From JAVVTQ01 sp036653595 (GTDB lineage: Bacteria > Bacillota > Clostridia > Oscillospirales > Ruminococcaceae), in NCBI GenBank assembly GCA_036653595.1, contig JAVVTQ010000011.1, forward strand, positions 1 to 44,436: a stretch of 44,436 nt of DNA, in the 5' to 3' direction. Both the position numbers and the translations under genes were made by a program. The notes beneath the pieces are model-generated. The model had not been told where the DNA came from. It saw only the letters and a program-made list of their open reading frames with translations, and did not search any database. This document shows positions 15,933 through 22,896 of this stretch, in pieces; within the stretch, counting starts at the first letter, position 1, and the number at the start of each line of letters is the position of its first letter.

Positions 15933-16627
15933 TAGGGACGCTTATAAATGCAGCCGGAATTATTATTGGCGGCGCAATAGGTCTTCTGCTCAAAAATGTT
16001 ATACCAAAGCGCCTGGAAAGCCCGGTGATAGTCGCCGAGGGCGTCGGGCTTATGTTTATCACGGCAAGCGGAGTTCTGACGCGAATGCTGAGCTTTGACG
16101 GTGAAAAGCTCGTTTCCCAAGGTGAGCTGCTTTTGCTGATAAGTCTTGTTGTGGGCACGGTTATCGGAGAGCTGCTGAACATAGACAAGGGCTTGAACAC
16201 GTGCGCGAATTGGCTTGAAAACAAGTTCAAGGTAAGCGGCTTCTCAAATGGTTTCATATCAGCCTCGCTCATTTTTTGTGTCGGAGCAATGACGATAATG
16301 GGCCCAATCAACGAGGTCGTCAATTCAGACATGTCGGTGCTGCAAATAAAAGCACTTCTCGACACGGTGACATCGATGCTGCTTGCGGTTACACTCGGAT
16401 GGGGCGTGCTTTTCGCGGCGGTTCCTGTGCTTGCGATACAGGGCTTGGTGGCGCTTTTTGCAAACAGTCTTTGTGATATGCCGCAGCAGATGATGTCCGA
16501 TATTGGCATGGTAGGCTACGCGATGATTGCTTGTATCGCCATAAACTTCATACTAAAAAAGGACATAAAAACTGCAAACATGCTTCCCGCACTTGTAATC
16601 CCGCTGATATACAATCTTATTAAATAA
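15929..16627 (+). CDS. DUF554 (YdfK-like) membrane protein
   Basis: 232 residues with six or seven hydrophobic helices. It starts GTLINAAGIIIGGAIGLLL and continues with LISLVVGTVIGELLNI and a conserved central loop FCVGAMTIMGPINEVV, all typical of DUF554. The family is widespread, of unknown function, sometimes described as a transporter. The start overlaps the trmD stop (ATGA, 15929-15932), so it is the last gene of this operon, in the place where rplS is often found. No terminator was recognised after it. Confidence 0.92.
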   Translation: MIGTLINAAGIIIGGAIGLLLKNVIPKRLESPVIVAEGVGLMFITASGVLTRMLSFDGEKLVSQGELLLLISLVVGTVIGELLNIDKGLNTCANWLENKFKVSGFSNGFISASLIFCVGAMTIMGPINEVVNSDMSVLQIKALLDTVTSMLLAVTLGWGVLFAAVPVLAIQGLVALFANSLCDMPQQMMSDIGMVGYAMIACIAINFILKKDIKTANMLPALVIPLIYNLIK

Positions 16628-16727
16628 TATTGTTGAAAATATTTCGGTCAAATTGCACAAATGTGAAGCATTTTTGGTCATAATATATATAAAACAAACT
16701 GAATTAGTAGATTTTCGGAATATTTTA

Positions 16728-16755
16728 TTGACCGATTGCGAGCAGTTGATATAAT
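16728..16755 (+). promoter_or_regulatory. Promoter for the HPr gene
   Basis: TTGACC (16728-16733), a 16-base spacer ending in TGA, then TATAAT (16750-16755), an extended -10. It leaves a leader of roughly 45-50 bases before ATG 16811. Confidence 0.65.
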
Positions 16756-16810
16756 ATAAGATACAGAGAAATTTAAATTCAACAAAATTTTTGTAATGGA
16801 GAGTGCGCAC

Positions 16811-17074
16811 ATGTTTGTTAAAGATGTAATGGTCGAGAATCAAGTCGGTCTTCATGCGCGTCCCGCTACATTTTTTATTCAAAAGGCGAATGAGTATAAG
16901 TCATCCATTTGGGTAGAAAAGGAAGAGCGCAGAGTTAACGCAAAAAGTTTACTCGGAGTTCTTTCGCTCGGTATTGTGGGGGGCACGTCGATTCGCATTA
17001 TCGCAGATGGAACAGATGAGCAGCAGGCGGTCGATGGACTTGTAAAGCTTATCAACTCCGGCTTTAACGAGTAA
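16811..17074 (+). CDS. ptsH: HPr-family phosphocarrier protein
   Basis: 87 residues, the usual HPr length, from ATG 16811 (GGAGAG upstream); an earlier in-frame ATG at 16796 has no site. The phosphorylation site is intact: His15 in GLHARPA, which takes phosphate from Enzyme I. Ser46 in AKSLLGVLSLG is also present and could be phosphorylated by HPr kinase for CcpA signalling. With both residues kept it is HPr rather than a Crh-like protein lacking His15. No other PTS gene is nearby. It ends in its own terminator. Confidence 0.92.
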   Translation: MFVKDVMVENQVGLHARPATFFIQKANEYKSSIWVEKEERRVNAKSLLGVLSLGIVGGTSIRIIADGTDEQQAVDGLVKLINSGFNE

Positions 17075-17089
17075 ATATCGGATTCTTAT

Positions 17090-17118
17090 GGCCGCCTTTC
17101 TACAGGCGGCTGTTTTTT
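17090..17118 (+). terminator. Intrinsic terminator after the HPr gene
   Basis: GCCGCCT (17091-17097) pairs with AGGCGGC (17104-17110) around TTCTAC, then TG and a run of six T (17113-17118). It ends only 15 bases before the uvrC start. Confidence 0.88.
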
Positions 17119-17133
17119 CTATTTGAGGACAAA

Positions 17134-18951
17134 ATGGATATCCTGAAGCTCTACGAAAAATCAAAATCGCTTCCGCTTTTGCCCGGTTGCTATATCATGC
17201 GCGACAAGTCGGGCAAAATCATTTATATCGGAAAGGCAAAGAAGCTCCGCACACGTGTGATGAGCTATTTTCGCGACAATTTGCAGCACACCGCCAAGGT
17301 TTCACGCATGGTTTCGCTTGTGGATGATTTTGATGTCATTGAGACAGACAGCGAATTTGAAGCGCTTGTGCTGGAGTGCTCGCTGATAAAGCAAAACACG
17401 CCCAAATACAACATCCTGCTTAAGGATGACAAGGGATTTTCATATATTAAGATATCGTCGGAACCGTTTCCGAGAATCACCGCGGAATTGCAGAAATATG
17501 ATGACGGCGCAAAGTACATCGGGCCGTTTATGAGTTCATTCGGCGTCAAAAAGATGGTTGAAACAGCGGTGGGGGTGTTTAAGCTTCCGACCTGTCAAAA
17601 GGTGTTTCCTAGGGATTTCAAAAAGGAAAGGCCATGCTTGAATGCTCATATAGGGAAATGCATGGCGCTCTGCAAGGGTGAAGTGACGCAGAGAGAATAC
17701 GGCGAGATTGTTGATGGAGCCGTCACGATGCTCACAAAGGGCACCGATGAAATACTCAATCAGCTTCGCAAAAACATGAGCGATGCCAGTGAGATGTTGG
17801 AGTTTGAGCGCGCTGCCAGACTTCGCGATTCGATAATAGCCATCGAGAAGTCCGAAAAGGGGCAAAAGGTTCTAAAGGACAGCGACGACGCAGATTCAGA
17901 CGTATTTGCATTTGCGGCAAATGAAAACTGTGTGTGTGCTGTCGTGCTCAAATTCCGCGAGGGAAAACTGTGCGACAAGGACGAGCAGGTGCTCTACGAT
18001 ATGACGGATATCGACGAGGTGCGAGAAGAATTTGTTTCGCATTATTACATCAATATCAGCGACATTCCAAAAAAAATATACTGTGACAGCGCGTTTGATT
18101 CGCTCGACATAGTGATGGAAATGCTGTCCGCAAAAAAAGGACAGTCTGTCTCATTTTCCGTACCGCAGCGCGGCGAAAAGCGAGCACTTGTCCTGATGGC
18201 CTACAACAACGCCGCCGACAAACTGCGCAGAGCAGCCGGAAGAAAAAAGAAAGAGGAAGCGGCTCTGGGAGAGCTTGCAAACCTGCTGGGACTTGCTTCA
18301 ATACCGGAATATATTGAGGCGTATGACATTTCAAATTACGGAGATGAAGCTGTCGCGGGGCTTGTTGTATTTCAAAACGGGTTTCCGAAAAAAAGCGAAT
18401 ATAAGCGCTTTATAATTAAAACCGTTTCAGGCGTCGACGACTATGCCTCTATGACCGAGGCGCTGACACGCCGCGTGAAAAGATTTGAAAAGGGAGACAA
18501 CCGTTTTTTTTCAAAAAAGCCTGACATAATTTTGATCGACGGCGGAAAGGGTCACCTGTCAGTGGCGGCAGCGGCTCTTGCCGATACCGCGTTTGCCGAC
18601 GTGCCGCTTTTCGGAATGGTCAAGGACGACAAGCACAGGACGAGGGGAATTGTGTCCAAGGACGGCGAGCTGAGCATCGCTCTCCACAAAGGCGCATTCT
18701 CGCTTATTACAAAGATACAGGACGAAACGCACAGATTTACAGTGGAATATCAGCGTCAGAGCCACAGCAGGAATTCACTGCGCTCTTCACTTCTGGACAT
18801 TGAAGGTGTGGGCGAGGTGAGAGCAAAATGCCTTATGAAGCATTTCAAGACGATAAGCGCAATAAGTCTTGCGGAAATTGAACAGCTGAGTGAGGTCCCC
18901 GGAATAGGCAAATCGGCGGCAGAATCGATATATCGACACTACCACACTTGA
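17134..18951 (+). CDS. uvrC: UvrABC system protein C
   Basis: 605 residues, the full length. The GIY-YIG nuclease that makes the 3' cut lies at the start (PGCYIMRDKSGKIIYIGKAK, about 15-35). A UvrB-binding UVR motif follows near 200-235 (LEFERAARLRDSIIAIE). The RNase-H-like nuclease for the 5' cut is in the middle (YDISNYGDEAVAGLVVF, LIDGGKGHLSVA). Two helix-hairpin-helix motifs close the protein (LDIEGVGEVRAKCLMKHF and EVPGIGKSAAESIY). UvrC incises damaged DNA in nucleotide-excision repair. It has a GAGGAC site but no obvious promoter of its own after the HPr terminator, so read-through may matter. Confidence 0.98.
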   Translation: MDILKLYEKSKSLPLLPGCYIMRDKSGKIIYIGKAKKLRTRVMSYFRDNLQHTAKVSRMVSLVDDFDVIETDSEFEALVLECSLIKQNTPKYNILLKDDKGFSYIKISSEPFPRITAELQKYDDGAKYIGPFMSSFGVKKMVETAVGVFKLPTCQKVFPRDFKKERPCLNAHIGKCMALCKGEVTQREYGEIVDGAVTMLTKGTDEILNQLRKNMSDASEMLEFERAARLRDSIIAIEKSEKGQKVLKDSDDADSDVFAFAANENCVCAVVLKFREGKLCDKDEQVLYDMTDIDEVREEFVSHYYINISDIPKKIYCDSAFDSLDIVMEMLSAKKGQSVSFSVPQRGEKRALVLMAYNNAADKLRRAAGRKKKEEAALGELANLLGLASIPEYIEAYDISNYGDEAVAGLVVFQNGFPKKSEYKRFIIKTVSGVDDYASMTEALTRRVKRFEKGDNRFFSKKPDIILIDGGKGHLSVAAAALADTAFADVPLFGMVKDDKHRTRGIVSKDGELSIALHKGAFSLITKIQDETHRFTVEYQRQSHSRNSLRSSLLDIEGVGEVRAKCLMKHFKTISAISLAEIEQLSEVPGIGKSAAESIYRHYHT

Positions 18952-18976
18952 CAATTGAGTTCCAATAATTGATAAT
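18948..18976 (+). promoter_or_regulatory. Strong promoter for rsmD-coaD
   Basis: Perfect TTGACA (18948-18953), overlapping the uvrC stop, a 17-base spacer and GATAAT (18971-18976). It starts a transcript about 25 bases before ATG 19010. Confidence 0.7.
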
Positions 18977-19009
18977 CAAGATAAAATAACGCTTTCGAAG
19001 GTTGGGTCA

Positions 19010-19582
19010 ATGAGAGTAATAACAGGTTCGGCAAGAGGCAAGAATCTTGAGACGCTAAAGGGCGACGAAGTCGTCAGACCCACAGCAGAACGCGTTAAGG
19101 AAGCGCTTTTTTCCGCGGTTCAGTTCCACATACCCGGTGCGCAGACACTTGACCTTTTCGCCGGCAGCGGACAGCTTGGAATTGAGGCATTGTCGCGCGG
19201 CGCGGCGATGTGCGTTTTCATAGACCAAAGCCGCGATGCCTGCGATGTCGTAAAAAGAAACCTTAAACATACGGAGCTTTACCAAAATGCGCGCGTTGCG
19301 TCAAGTGACGCACTCATTTATCTCAAATACTGCAAGGACAAGTTTGACATTATCTTTGTCGACCCGCCATACAAAAACGGCACCGTGCAAAATCTGCTTC
19401 CTGAGCTGGGGCGTGTGTGTGCACAGGATGGCTTTGTTGTATGCGAGACAGAAAGAGATGCCGATTTGCCGGACACTTCGAATAATTTGACACTGAAAAA
19501 ATCGTACAGGTACGGCCACACAAGAATCTGGCTTTATCAGAACGCATCGATTGCGTCTCAAGATGAAGGTGACAAGTCATGA
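19010..19582 (+). CDS. rsmD: 16S rRNA (guanine966-N2)-methyltransferase RsmD
   Basis: 190 residues. It opens with MRVITGSARGK, as RsmD does, then VVRPTAERVKEALFS and the SAM-binding motif LDLFAGSGQLGIEALSRGA. The catalytic DPPY is at 118-121 (FVDPPYKNG). It methylates G966 of 16S rRNA during 30S assembly. The last four bases overlap the start of coaD (ATGA), the usual rsmD-coaD coupling. The likely promoter lies at the end of uvrC. Confidence 0.96.
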   Translation: MRVITGSARGKNLETLKGDEVVRPTAERVKEALFSAVQFHIPGAQTLDLFAGSGQLGIEALSRGAAMCVFIDQSRDACDVVKRNLKHTELYQNARVASSDALIYLKYCKDKFDIIFVDPPYKNGTVQNLLPELGRVCAQDGFVVCETERDADLPDTSNNLTLKKSYRYGHTRIWLYQNASIASQDEGDKS

Positions 19583-20067
19583 AAATAGCAGTTTGCCCCG
19601 GCAGCTTTGACCCGATAACAAAGGGACACTTGGATATAATAGAGCGCTCTGCAAAGCTCTTTGACAAAGTAATAGTCGTGGTGCTGCAAAATCCGGAAAA
19701 AATGCCTTTTTTCACGGCGCAGCGAAGAGTCGAACTTATCTCAAAGTGCACAAAAAGACTGCAAAATGTTGAGGTCGACACCTTTACGGGGCTTCTTGCC
19801 GAATATGCGAGGCAGGTGCACGCCGACGCTATTGTAAAGGGGCTGAGGGCTGTCTCTGACTTTGAATATGAGTTTCAGATGTCGCTCATCAATAAACAGC
19901 TAAACCCGGAGCTTGAGACAATGTTTTTAAACACCAGCTCCGAATATTTGTACCTAAGCTCGAGCGTGGTGAAACAAATCGCGGCGTTTGGCGGCGATGT
20001 TTCGGAATTTCTTCCTGAGGAAATTAAAGACGAAATCATAGAGCAGCTTGAGAAAGGAGCAAAGTGA
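19579..20067 (+). CDS. coaD: Phosphopantetheine adenylyltransferase CoaD
   Basis: 162 residues. PGSFDPITKGHLDII carries the nucleotidyltransferase (T/H)xGH motif (T14-H17). The C-terminal LSSSVVKQIA corresponds to the ISSTxVR-type ATP loop, with Lys in place of Arg. The enzyme makes dephospho-CoA from phosphopantetheine and ATP. Length is normal. It is coupled to rsmD by ATGA overlap and to the next gene by a GTGA overlap (20064-20067), so the three should be translated together. Confidence 0.97.
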   Translation: MKIAVCPGSFDPITKGHLDIIERSAKLFDKVIVVVLQNPEKMPFFTAQRRVELISKCTKRLQNVEVDTFTGLLAEYARQVHADAIVKGLRAVSDFEYEFQMSLINKQLNPELETMFLNTSSEYLYLSSSVVKQIAAFGGDVSEFLPEEIKDEIIEQLEKGAK

Positions 20068-20546
20068 AAATGGCCATAGACAAGAATCTCGATAAACTCG
20101 ATGATGTGCTCGAGGAGGCTTGGAACCTTCCCTTTACCGGGGGAAAGCGCATGATCGACATCGAAAAAGTGCGCACGATAATCGACGATATACGCATGCA
20201 TCTTCCGCAGGAAATCAAAGAGGCAAAGTCGGTAGTCTCCGACCGCGAAGAGATAATAAGAGATGCAAAAAAAGAAGCCGAGGACATAATCACAAGGGCA
20301 GAGAACCGCGCCCGTCAGCTTGTATCCGAGCAGGAAGTGTTCAAAAGTGCGTCTGTCCGCTCAACCGAGATGGTAAATGACGCGCATGGCAAGTCAAAAG
20401 AAATGGAGCGCGCAGCTCTCAACTTCTCTGAAAATGCACTCAAAAAAAGCGAGGATGCGCTGCTCATGGCATTAAACGAGGTTAAGTCGACAAGGCTTGC
20501 GCTGCGCGGGAGAACGAAGCAGCAGGGCGGAATCTCACAAAAATAA
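20064..20546 (+). CDS. Coiled-coil protein coupled to coaD
   Basis: 160 residues (158 if ATG 20070 is used rather than GTG 20064; both follow AGGAG). The first 40 residues are moderately ordered (LDDVLEEAWNLPFTGGKRMIDIEKV). From about 45 to 145 it is a highly charged heptad coiled coil (REEIIRDAKKEAEDIITRAE), ending in a basic tail. It has no membrane segment. Similar genes follow coaD in many Clostridia and are sometimes labelled ATPase or ATP-synthase-B-like only because of the coiled coil. I do not recognise a function. A strong terminator follows. Confidence 0.8.
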   Translation: MKMAIDKNLDKLDDVLEEAWNLPFTGGKRMIDIEKVRTIIDDIRMHLPQEIKEAKSVVSDREEIIRDAKKEAEDIITRAENRARQLVSEQEVFKSASVRSTEMVNDAHGKSKEMERAALNFSENALKKSEDALLMALNEVKSTRLALRGRTKQQGGISQK

Positions 20547-20580
20547 CAGCATCTAAATTATTGATTTCATATAAACTTGT

Positions 20581-20615
20581 AAAATTGACCGGCAAATTTG
20601 CCGGTCAATTTTTTT
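20581..20615 (+). terminator. Intrinsic terminator ending the rsmD-coaD operon
   Basis: AAAATTGACCGGC (20581-20593) pairs perfectly with GCCGGTCAATTTT (20600-20612) around AAATTT, followed by more T to 20615. Confidence 0.93.
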
Positions 20616-20923
20616 ATTGCACAACCGCAATATCCGGCAATATCTAAAAAGTAAAGCGCGACGAGAATGCATACCAGAAAACGGAGGCTCGTGTATTCAG
20701 CACAAGTCTTCGTCTGCCATTTGGATTTTTATTGCAGAAGCTTTTTGCATTAAAACAGGCAGGAGTTTTATATATTTTCGCAAAAAAAGCTTCTCAGCCA
20801 CACAATTTAGCATATTACGCAATTATTCTGTATTTTCTTTGGTAAAATCGCATATCAATCTCATGGGCGCAAGAACAATTGTTCAATGTGTACAAAAATG
20901 TTAGTATTTTTTATGAAAATTGC
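20616..20923. other. Gene-free spacer before the dcw cluster
   Basis: About 300 bases with no supported gene; a TTG-initiated 95-codon frame (20617-20904) has no site or motif. The main structure is an inverted repeat with arms 20736-20748 and 20780-20794, differing only in T-run length, around a 31-base loop. The mraZ promoter begins at its right edge. Confidence 0.6.
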
Positions 20924-20952
20924 TTGATTTTGCTCATGGTTGTGTATATAAT
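20924..20952 (+). promoter_or_regulatory. Promoter of the mraZ / dcw cluster
   Basis: TTGATT (20924-20929), a 17-base spacer and TATAAT (20947-20952). The MraZ boxes begin inside the -10 and continue downstream, so the bound protein could block polymerase. Confidence 0.75.
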
Positions 20953-20990
20953 GGGGTAAAGTGGATTGAAATGGATAGAAGTGGAGAGAA
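20951..20990 (+). promoter_or_regulatory. MraZ operator: four 10-bp direct repeats
   Basis: ATGGGGTAAA (20951), GTGGATTGAA (20961), ATGGATAGAA (20971) and GTGGAGAGAA (20981) repeat at exactly 10 bases, one helical turn. The shared core is (A/G)TGG(A/G). MraZ is known to bind TGG-containing repeats at this spacing upstream of its own gene in other bacteria. The first box overlaps the -10 of the dcw promoter. Confidence 0.85.
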
Positions 20991-21029
20991 AACCACTGAA
21001 TTTAAGTAAAAACGCAAGGAGGCGACCTG

Positions 21030-21449
21030 ATGCTCACCGGAGAGTTTTATCACAACATTGATGAAAAAGGAAGAATGTTCTTTCCGTCCAAACTTCGCGA
21101 TGACCTCGGGGAGCGCTTTTACGTCACAAGGTGGCAGGAGGACTGCCTCGCCGTCTTTTCAGCGGAGGAATTCACTGCGCTCTACAACAAAATCAAACAG
21201 CTGCCCATAGGTCGCACCAGAGATGTTCAGCTTTACCTTTTTTCAAAAGCTGCTGAGGTCGAGACGGACAAGCAGGGCAGAATCCTGATTCCCGCAAATC
21301 TGCGCGAAGCCGCAAAAATCACAAAGGACGTGGCGGTGATTGGCGTGATGAGCAGAGCGGAAATTTGGGACAGGGAAAGATGGCAGAAAAAGAGTGAAAG
21401 CCTACAAAGCGAGATGTTCGACGAGACGCTTTTGGAGCTTGGAATATGA
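21030..21449 (+). CDS. mraZ: Transcriptional regulator MraZ
   Basis: 139 residues, two SpoVT/AbrB-like halves. The first has HNIDEKGRMFFPSKLRDDL and the second ETDKQGRILIPANLREAA, the two DxKGR-type DNA-binding motifs of MraZ. It is a ring-forming regulator of the dcw cluster and usually represses its own promoter. ATG 21030 follows AAGGAGG. The four 10-bp boxes at the promoter are its likely target. The stop overlaps the rsmH start (ATGA). Confidence 0.97.
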   Translation: MLTGEFYHNIDEKGRMFFPSKLRDDLGERFYVTRWQEDCLAVFSAEEFTALYNKIKQLPIGRTRDVQLYLFSKAAEVETDKQGRILIPANLREAAKITKDVAVIGVMSRAEIWDRERWQKKSESLQSEMFDETLLELGI

Positions 21450-22375
21450 ACACAAAAGGTGAATTTTCACATATCCCGGTGCTGCTCAGCGAGTGCCTTG
21501 AGGCGCTGTCGATAAAGCCGGAGGGAACGTATTTGGACGGCACTGTCGGAGGCGCGGGGCATTCTTCGGAGATAGCGAAGAGGCTCTGCGGCGGAAGGCT
21601 CTACTGCTTGGACAAGGACAGTGAAGCGGTTGCCGCCTCGTCACAAAAGCTGAAGCCATACGGGTGTGCAAGCGTAATTGAGGGAGATTTCAGGGATAGC
21701 GACGTGATTCTGGCAGGTGTAAGCCTTGACGGCGCGCTTCTTGATTTGGGGGTTTCCTCGCACCAGCTCGACACCGCCGAGCGCGGGTTTTCGTACAACG
21801 CGGACGGCGCGCTGGACATGCGGATGTCAAAAAACGGAATCACAGCAGCCGACCTCATAAACAGCATGTCGTGGCAGGAACTCGCAGACATTATAAGAAA
21901 ATACGGCGAGGAGCCGAATGCGGCGCTGATAGCGAGAAAAATTGCAAAGGTGCGCGAGACGGCGCCCATTGAGACGACGATGCAGCTCACACAGGCAATT
22001 GTATCTGCACTTCCCGCAGCTGTGCGCCGTAAAGACAAGAATCCGGCAAGAAAAACATTTCAGGCGATAAGAATTGCCGTCAATGATGAGCTGGACACGC
22101 TCAGTGACGGCCTCGAAAAAATATTCGGGCTTTTAAAGCCGGGCGGAAGATTTGCGGTTATAACGTTTCACTCGCTCGAGGACAGAATTGTCAAGCAGTA
22201 TTTTGCGAGCCTGCAAATTTCATGCACCTGTCCGCCGGAATATCCGATTTGCACATGTGGCGGAAAAGCTAAGGCGACAGCAATTACAAAGAAGCCTATC
22301 ACCGCGACTGAAACGGAAAATGAAGAAAACCGAAGAGCGCGAAGCGCAAAATTGAGAGTTATTGAAAAAATATAA
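21446..22375 (+). CDS. rsmH: 16S rRNA (cytosine1402-N4)-methyltransferase RsmH
   Basis: 309 residues, formerly MraW. Landmarks: HIPVLLSECLEAL, LDGTVGGAGHS (SAM motif), LDLGVSSHQLDTAERGFSY, DMRM, FQAIRIAVNDEL and FAVITFHSLEDRIVK, then a Cys-rich CTCPPEYPICTCGG near the end. It methylates C1402 in the ribosomal P site with RsmI. It is joined to mraZ by an ATGA overlap and lies 15 bases before the FtsL-like gene, the usual order. Confidence 0.98.
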   Translation: MNTKGEFSHIPVLLSECLEALSIKPEGTYLDGTVGGAGHSSEIAKRLCGGRLYCLDKDSEAVAASSQKLKPYGCASVIEGDFRDSDVILAGVSLDGALLDLGVSSHQLDTAERGFSYNADGALDMRMSKNGITAADLINSMSWQELADIIRKYGEEPNAALIARKIAKVRETAPIETTMQLTQAIVSALPAAVRRKDKNPARKTFQAIRIAVNDELDTLSDGLEKIFGLLKPGGRFAVITFHSLEDRIVKQYFASLQISCTCPPEYPICTCGGKAKATAITKKPITATETENEENRRARSAKLRVIEKI

Positions 22376-22390
22376 CAGTGAGGGCAAAAA

Positions 22391-22855
22391 ATGAGAAATT
22401 CAGCGGCATATGACCTTTCACAATTTTCTCCGGCGCCGCAAAAACCGCAGGTTCGCGTTGTTCGCACGGGGAGCGACGAAAAAAGAGCGCGTACAGTTTT
22501 TGGCCGCAAAATGGTTGCGTACTGTATTGTCATTACAATGCTTTTGACGTATACTGTATACAGCAAAATGGTGCTGACTGAGACAGTTTCGAAGATTGAC
22601 ACCGGCACAAAATCTCTCACTGTGCTGGAAAGCGAGAATGCGTATCTCAGCTGTCAGCTTGAAAGCATGGTATCACTGAAAAACGCGGAGGATTATGCCG
22701 TTTCACAGCTGGGCCTTGTTAAATTTGATTCAAGCCAGATTGAGTATGTGAATCTTCAAAACGATAATGCGATTACTTCGAGTGAAAAAACAAACTCGAT
22801 AGCGTCGGGTTTTCAAAGCCTCGTCGATGATGTACTTGAATTGCTAAAAGGATAA
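22391..22855 (+). CDS. ftsL: FtsL-like septal membrane protein
   Basis: 154 residues. A basic, Pro-rich cytoplasmic tail of about 45 residues leads into one TM helix (about 48-66), followed by a short extracellular coiled coil (ETVSKIDTGTKSLTVLESENAYL) and a conserved end (AEDYAVSQLGLVKFDSSQIEYV) as in FtsL and DivIC. FtsL joins DivIB and DivIC in the septal complex that activates FtsW-PBP2. The assignment rests on layout and its place between rsmH and the PBP gene, since the family is weakly conserved. Confidence 0.85.
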   Translation: MRNSAAYDLSQFSPAPQKPQVRVVRTGSDEKRARTVFGRKMVAYCIVITMLLTYTVYSKMVLTETVSKIDTGTKSLTVLESENAYLSCQLESMVSLKNAEDYAVSQLGLVKFDSSQIEYVNLQNDNAITSSEKTNSIASGFQSLVDDVLELLKG

Positions 22856-22896
22856 TACAATTTAAGTGAAGTTATGAGCGCCGGTGGGAGAACCCT

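Noticed and set aside
20617..20904. 95-codon TTG-initiated frame before mraZ
   Set aside because: Weak start, no site and atypical composition; it overlaps an inverted repeat.
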